Origin: an uncultured Bacilli bacterium
GTDB taxonomy: Bacteria > Bacillota_I > Bacilli_A > RF39 > UBA660
Reading direction: 5' to 3'
DNA length: 16,011 nt
Assembly (NCBI GenBank): GCA_947630585.1
Contig: CANRIE010000007.1
Coordinates: 1 to 16,011, forward strand
Part shown: in pieces, positions 12,998 through 16,011 of the stretch
How the letters are laid out: every line of letters begins with the position of its first letter
Position numbering within the stretch: position 1 is the stretch's first letter
The notes under the pieces: generated by a model
Told to the model about the DNA's origin: nothing
The model's input: the letters and a program-made list of their open reading frames with translations, nothing else
The model's database searches: none
Made by a program: the position numbers and the translations under genes

Positions 12998-14749
12998 ATG
13001 TTTAAAGAAAAATTAGCCTTAGTTCCTGAACTTCCTGGAAGTTATCAAATGAAAGACAAAGATGGAAACATTATTTATGTTGGAAAAGCTAAAAATTTAA
13101 AACGCCGACTTAGAAGTTATTTCACAAGACAAGTAACTGGAAAAACTAAAAAATTAGTTTCTGAAATAGCAACTTTTGAATATATTGTAACGAAAAGTGA
13201 ACTAGAAAGTTTAATCTTAGAAATTACCTTAATAAAAAAATATAATCCTAAATATAATATCTTACTTAAAGATGATAAAAGTTATCCTTATATAGAATTT
13301 ACAAAAGATAAATATCCTTTACTTAGAGTAGTTAGAAATGTTAAAAACAAAAAAAATAAAAATAACTTATATGGACCATTTCCAAATGTTGGAAGTGCAA
13401 GACGAACTGTTGAAATGTTAAATCGAATTTATCCTTTAAGAAAATGTGAAAACTTAAAAAAAGATTATTGCTTATATTATCATATTGGAGAATGCTTAGG
13501 TTATTGCAAGAATCAAGTTGATGAAGAAAAACTAGAAACAATGCGAAGAGAAATTACAGCCTTCTTAAATGGAGATGCCGAATTTATCCTAAAGAAACTA
13601 GAAGATAATATGAATGATGCAAGTAGTAAAATGAATTTTGAAAAAGCTTTAGAATATAAAAAAATGATTGATGATATTAAAATAACTTTAAAAGATCAAA
13701 TTATTGTTCTAAATAAAGATATTAATTTAGATTTATTTAACTATTATGAAGAAGAGAATTACTTATCAATTCAAGTCTTCTTTATTAGGTCAGGAACTTT
13801 ATTTGGACGGAGTAAAAAAATATTAAACTATACAGGAGAAGTGAGTGAGGCATTCCTTGAATATATTATTAGATTTTATGAAAGAGAAATACTACCTAAA
13901 GAAATTTTAGTACCTGATAGTGTTGACCCACTTATACTAAGTAATTATTTAAATATCCATGTTCGAGTACCTCAAAAAGGTGATATGAAAAAATTAATGG
14001 AATTAGCTCGTGAAAACGCATCGATTGCTTTAAAAGAAGAAATTAAAATTCTAAATCAAGATGAAAAAGTAAGACAAGAAGCAATCCTTGAACTATCTAA
14101 CATTGTAGGTGGAAGAGTAAATCGAATTGAAGCTTTTGATAACTCCCATTTATTTGGAACTTACTATGTTGGAGGCATGGTAGTATTTGAAGACTTCTTA
14201 CCGGTTAAAAATGATTACCGAAAATATAAAATTGATGCAGCGGTTAAAGATGATTTAAAAGCCATGCGAGAAGTGTTATACCGTCGTTACTATAAAGTCT
14301 TGATGGGCGAAGCAAGAAAACCTGATTTAATTATTGTTGATGGTGGGGAAACTCAAGTAAATGTTGCAAAAGAAATATTAGAAGAATTAAATCTTGATAT
14401 TAACTTAATTGGTTTAAAAAAGAATGATAAACATAGAACTAGTACCATTATAACCAAAAACTTATCAGAAATTGAACTTGATTATCATGGCCATTTATTC
14501 TTATTTTTATCAAAAATTCAAGAAGAAGTCCATCGTTTTGCAATAACTTATCATAGACAAATCAAAAACAAAGGAAGTCTTGCAAGTATCTTAGAAATGA
14601 TTCCAGGAATTGGTGAAAAAAGACGCGTTGAATTACTAAAAAAATTCTCATCACTAAAGAAAATAAAAGAAGCAAGTATTGAAGAATTAAGTACGGTGTT
14701 ACCAAAAGAAGTTGCAGTTGAACTTAAAAAATACTTAGAAGAAAATTAG
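12998..14749 (+). CDS. uvrC: UvrABC excinuclease subunit C
   Basis: UvrC makes both cuts beside DNA lesions in nucleotide excision repair after UvrA and UvrB have loaded. The ATG at 12998 is chosen because AGAGGTG (12986-12992) precedes it; a TTG at 12941 in the same frame lies inside the promoter. The 583-residue product has all the family parts. The GIY-YIG nuclease for the 3' cut starts at residue 14 (GSYQM in place of the usual GVYLM, then IIYVGKAKNLKRRL). A four-cysteine cluster (C150, C158, C166, C170) matches the iron-sulfur site described for UvrC. A UVR motif for UvrB contact lies near 195-228. The RNase H-like 5' nuclease has FDNSH (D381) and VDGG (D448). A helix-hairpin-helix starts at IPGIG (535). 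Length is usual for Firmicutes. It leads an operon with yqeG, whose ATG comes 8 nt after the uvrC stop. Confidence 0.97.
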   Translation: MFKEKLALVPELPGSYQMKDKDGNIIYVGKAKNLKRRLRSYFTRQVTGKTKKLVSEIATFEYIVTKSELESLILEITLIKKYNPKYNILLKDDKSYPYIEFTKDKYPLLRVVRNVKNKKNKNNLYGPFPNVGSARRTVEMLNRIYPLRKCENLKKDYCLYYHIGECLGYCKNQVDEEKLETMRREITAFLNGDAEFILKKLEDNMNDASSKMNFEKALEYKKMIDDIKITLKDQIIVLNKDINLDLFNYYEEENYLSIQVFFIRSGTLFGRSKKILNYTGEVSEAFLEYIIRFYEREILPKEILVPDSVDPLILSNYLNIHVRVPQKGDMKKLMELARENASIALKEEIKILNQDEKVRQEAILELSNIVGGRVNRIEAFDNSHLFGTYYVGGMVVFEDFLPVKNDYRKYKIDAAVKDDLKAMREVLYRRYYKVLMGEARKPDLIIVDGGETQVNVAKEILEELNLDINLIGLKKNDKHRTSTIITKNLSEIELDYHGHLFLFLSKIQEEVHRFAITYHRQIKNKGSLASILEMIPGIGEKRRVELLKKFSSLKKIKEASIEELSTVLPKEVAVELKKYLEEN

Positions 14750-14757
14750 AGGTTGTT

Positions 14758-15267
14758 ATGAAAATATTTATTCCTAAAATGTATCAAAAAGATATATTTA
14801 AAATTGATTATAAAAAATTAAAATACTTTAATTATAAAGTGTTAATCTTTGATTTAGATAATACTTTAGGTTATCCTAAAGAAGAAATATGTAATAAAAA
14901 AACAAGTGAATTTTTAAATAAACTTCAAAATAACTTTATTGTAATTATAGCAAGTAATAGTTTAAAAAAAAGAGTAGCTAAGTTTGCTCAAAATTTAAGT
15001 TGTGATTACTTTTCATTTAGTTTAAAACCAAGTCTAAAAGTATTTAGGAAAATTAAGAAAAAATATAATGTTAACTATAATGAAATGGTTATAATAGGAG
15101 ATCAGATTATGACAGATATGTTTGGAGGCAATAGAGTAGGTGCATTAACAATATTAGTTGACCCCATTAATGAAGATTTAAAAATTACAGCTTTAAATAG
15201 AAAACTAGAAAATATAATAAATAAAAAAAATAATGTAGTAAGAGGCGATTATTATGAAGAAAAATAA
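14758..15267 (+). CDS. yqeG: YqeG family HAD-type phosphatase
   Basis: The 169-residue protein carries the HAD motifs in order: FDLDNTL (nucleophile D32, acid D34), IIASNS (S66/N67), SLKPS (K90) and IGDQIMTDMFGG (D115, D120). The family is a subgroup of class III HAD phosphatases in Gram-positive bacteria, usually next to the GTPase yqeH as here. The physiological substrate is unsettled; related enzymes act on phospholipid precursors such as phosphatidylglycerophosphate. AGAGG lies 5 nt before the ATG. The gene overlaps yqeH by 14 nt. Confidence 0.93.
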   Translation: MKIFIPKMYQKDIFKIDYKKLKYFNYKVLIFDLDNTLGYPKEEICNKKTSEFLNKLQNNFIVIIASNSLKKRVAKFAQNLSCDYFSFSLKPSLKVFRKIKKKYNVNYNEMVIIGDQIMTDMFGGNRVGALTILVDPINEDLKITALNRKLENIINKKNNVVRGDYYEEK

Positions 15268-16011
15268 AAAATGTTTAGGGTGTGGAGTCGTTTTACAAAA
15301 TGATAACATATTAAATATTGGTTATACTCCTAGTTTAGAAAATGATTATTGTATGAGATGTTTTAAAGTTAAAAACTATGGAGAAGTGAATAACATAACA
15401 GGAAATAGAGAAGATTATATTAATATCTTAAAAAGTGTTGATAGAACTAATAACTTAGTTCTATATATTGTTGATATTTTAAATATAAGAGAAAACTTAG
15501 ATGATATTAAAGAATATGTTGATAATGATATTATTTTAGTTTTAAATAAACGAGATATCTTACCTAAAAGTGTTAAAGATGAAAAAATAATTAATTATTT
15601 AATGGAAAGATATAATTTTAAAGATTATGTAATAGTTAGTAGTTTAAATAATTATAATATGGATTTACTTTATAAAAAAATATTAAAATATAAGAATTCT
15701 AATGATGTTTATTTAGTTGGAGAAACTAATGCAGGAAAGAGTAGTTTAATTAATAAAATGATTGGAAATTACTCGAAAGGTTATCCTAATTTAACAACTT
15801 CTAATGTTCCTGAAACAACTTTAAATAAAATTAGTATTAAGTTAAATGGCAATTTAAATTTAATTGATACTCCAGGGGTTGTTGATTTAGGTAATATTAT
15901 TTACCATTTGGACAACAAGTTTTATAAAGTTTTGAATACCAAAAGAGAAATTAAACCTAAAACTTATCAAATAAGTGAGAATCAAAGTTTATTAATTGGA
16001 GATTTCTTAAG
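15254..16011 (+). CDS. yqeH: YqeH circularly permuted GTPase (3' end outside window)
   Basis: About 252 codons are visible and the frame is open to the window edge. YqeH helps assemble the 30S ribosomal subunit. The N-terminal zinc finger has C7, C10, C33 and C36 (CLGC and CMRC). The GTPase motifs come in the permuted order that defines the family: G4 NKRD (98-101), G5 near VSSLNN, then G1 GETNAGKSS (156-164) and G3 DTPG (205-208). AGAGG at 15241-15245 precedes the ATG, which lies inside the end of yqeG, so the two are translationally coupled. Confidence 0.93.
   Translation, partial: MKKNKKCLGCGVVLQNDNILNIGYTPSLENDYCMRCFKVKNYGEVNNITGNREDYINILKSVDRTNNLVLYIVDILNIRENLDDIKEYVDNDIILVLNKRDILPKSVKDEKIINYLMERYNFKDYVIVSSLNNYNMDLLYKKILKYKNSNDVYLVGETNAGKSSLINKMIGNYSKGYPNLTTSNVPETTLNKISIKLNGNLNLIDTPGVVDLGNIIYHLDNKFYKVLNTKREIKPKTYQISENQSLLIGDFL

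Overview
The window is very AT-rich DNA from a low-GC Gram-positive bacterium, most likely an uncultured gut Bacilli/Mollicutes-type lineage. This is inferred from the base composition, the strong AGGAGG-type ribosome binding sites, the consensus sigma-A promoters and the gene set (rel-dtd-gmk, uvrC, yqeG-yqeH). TGA is a normal stop here (rel and the Smr gene both end in TGA), so this is not a Mycoplasma with genetic code 4. All protein genes lie on the + strand.

Layout. 1-3229 is accessory: the 3' part of a coiled-coil ABC-type ATPase, an AAA-ATPase/PD-(D/E)XK protein with its own promoter and a clear terminator, and a frameshifted gene remnant. 3230-3588 is gene-poor. 3589-7524 holds two surface proteins that share an N-terminal membrane-anchored, TasA/CalY-like module of about 200 residues but carry different C-terminal halves (BspA-type leucine-rich repeats in one, two copies of an unrecognised module in the other). 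Between them lie a 22-codon mini-ORF ending in a run of eight G and a 104-nt inverted repeat. 7554-11864 is a compact operon, rel-dtd-pfkB family kinase-smr-gmk, with its own promoter and terminator. Rel keeps its (p)ppGpp synthetase but has lost the residues needed for hydrolysis. 12941-16011 begins the uvrC-yqeG-yqeH operon and runs off the end.

The most interesting stretch is 11865-12911, which at first looks empty. It contains two tandem copies (about 450 bp each) of what looks like a type I toxin-antitoxin cassette, plus a decayed third copy fused to the gmk terminator. Each full copy has a sigma-A promoter, a 5' hairpin, a hidden ribosome binding site, a 25-31 codon ORF for a hydrophobic membrane peptide, and a convergent antisense RNA promoter with an extended -10 whose transcript ends at a long hairpin just behind the ORF. 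The 5' and 3' ends of each predicted toxin mRNA can pair over 12 + 14 bases, and the pairing is kept in both copies despite base changes. This resembles the end-to-end closure known from hok and aapA mRNAs. I do not recognise the peptides as members of a named toxin family; the type I reading is inferred from architecture.
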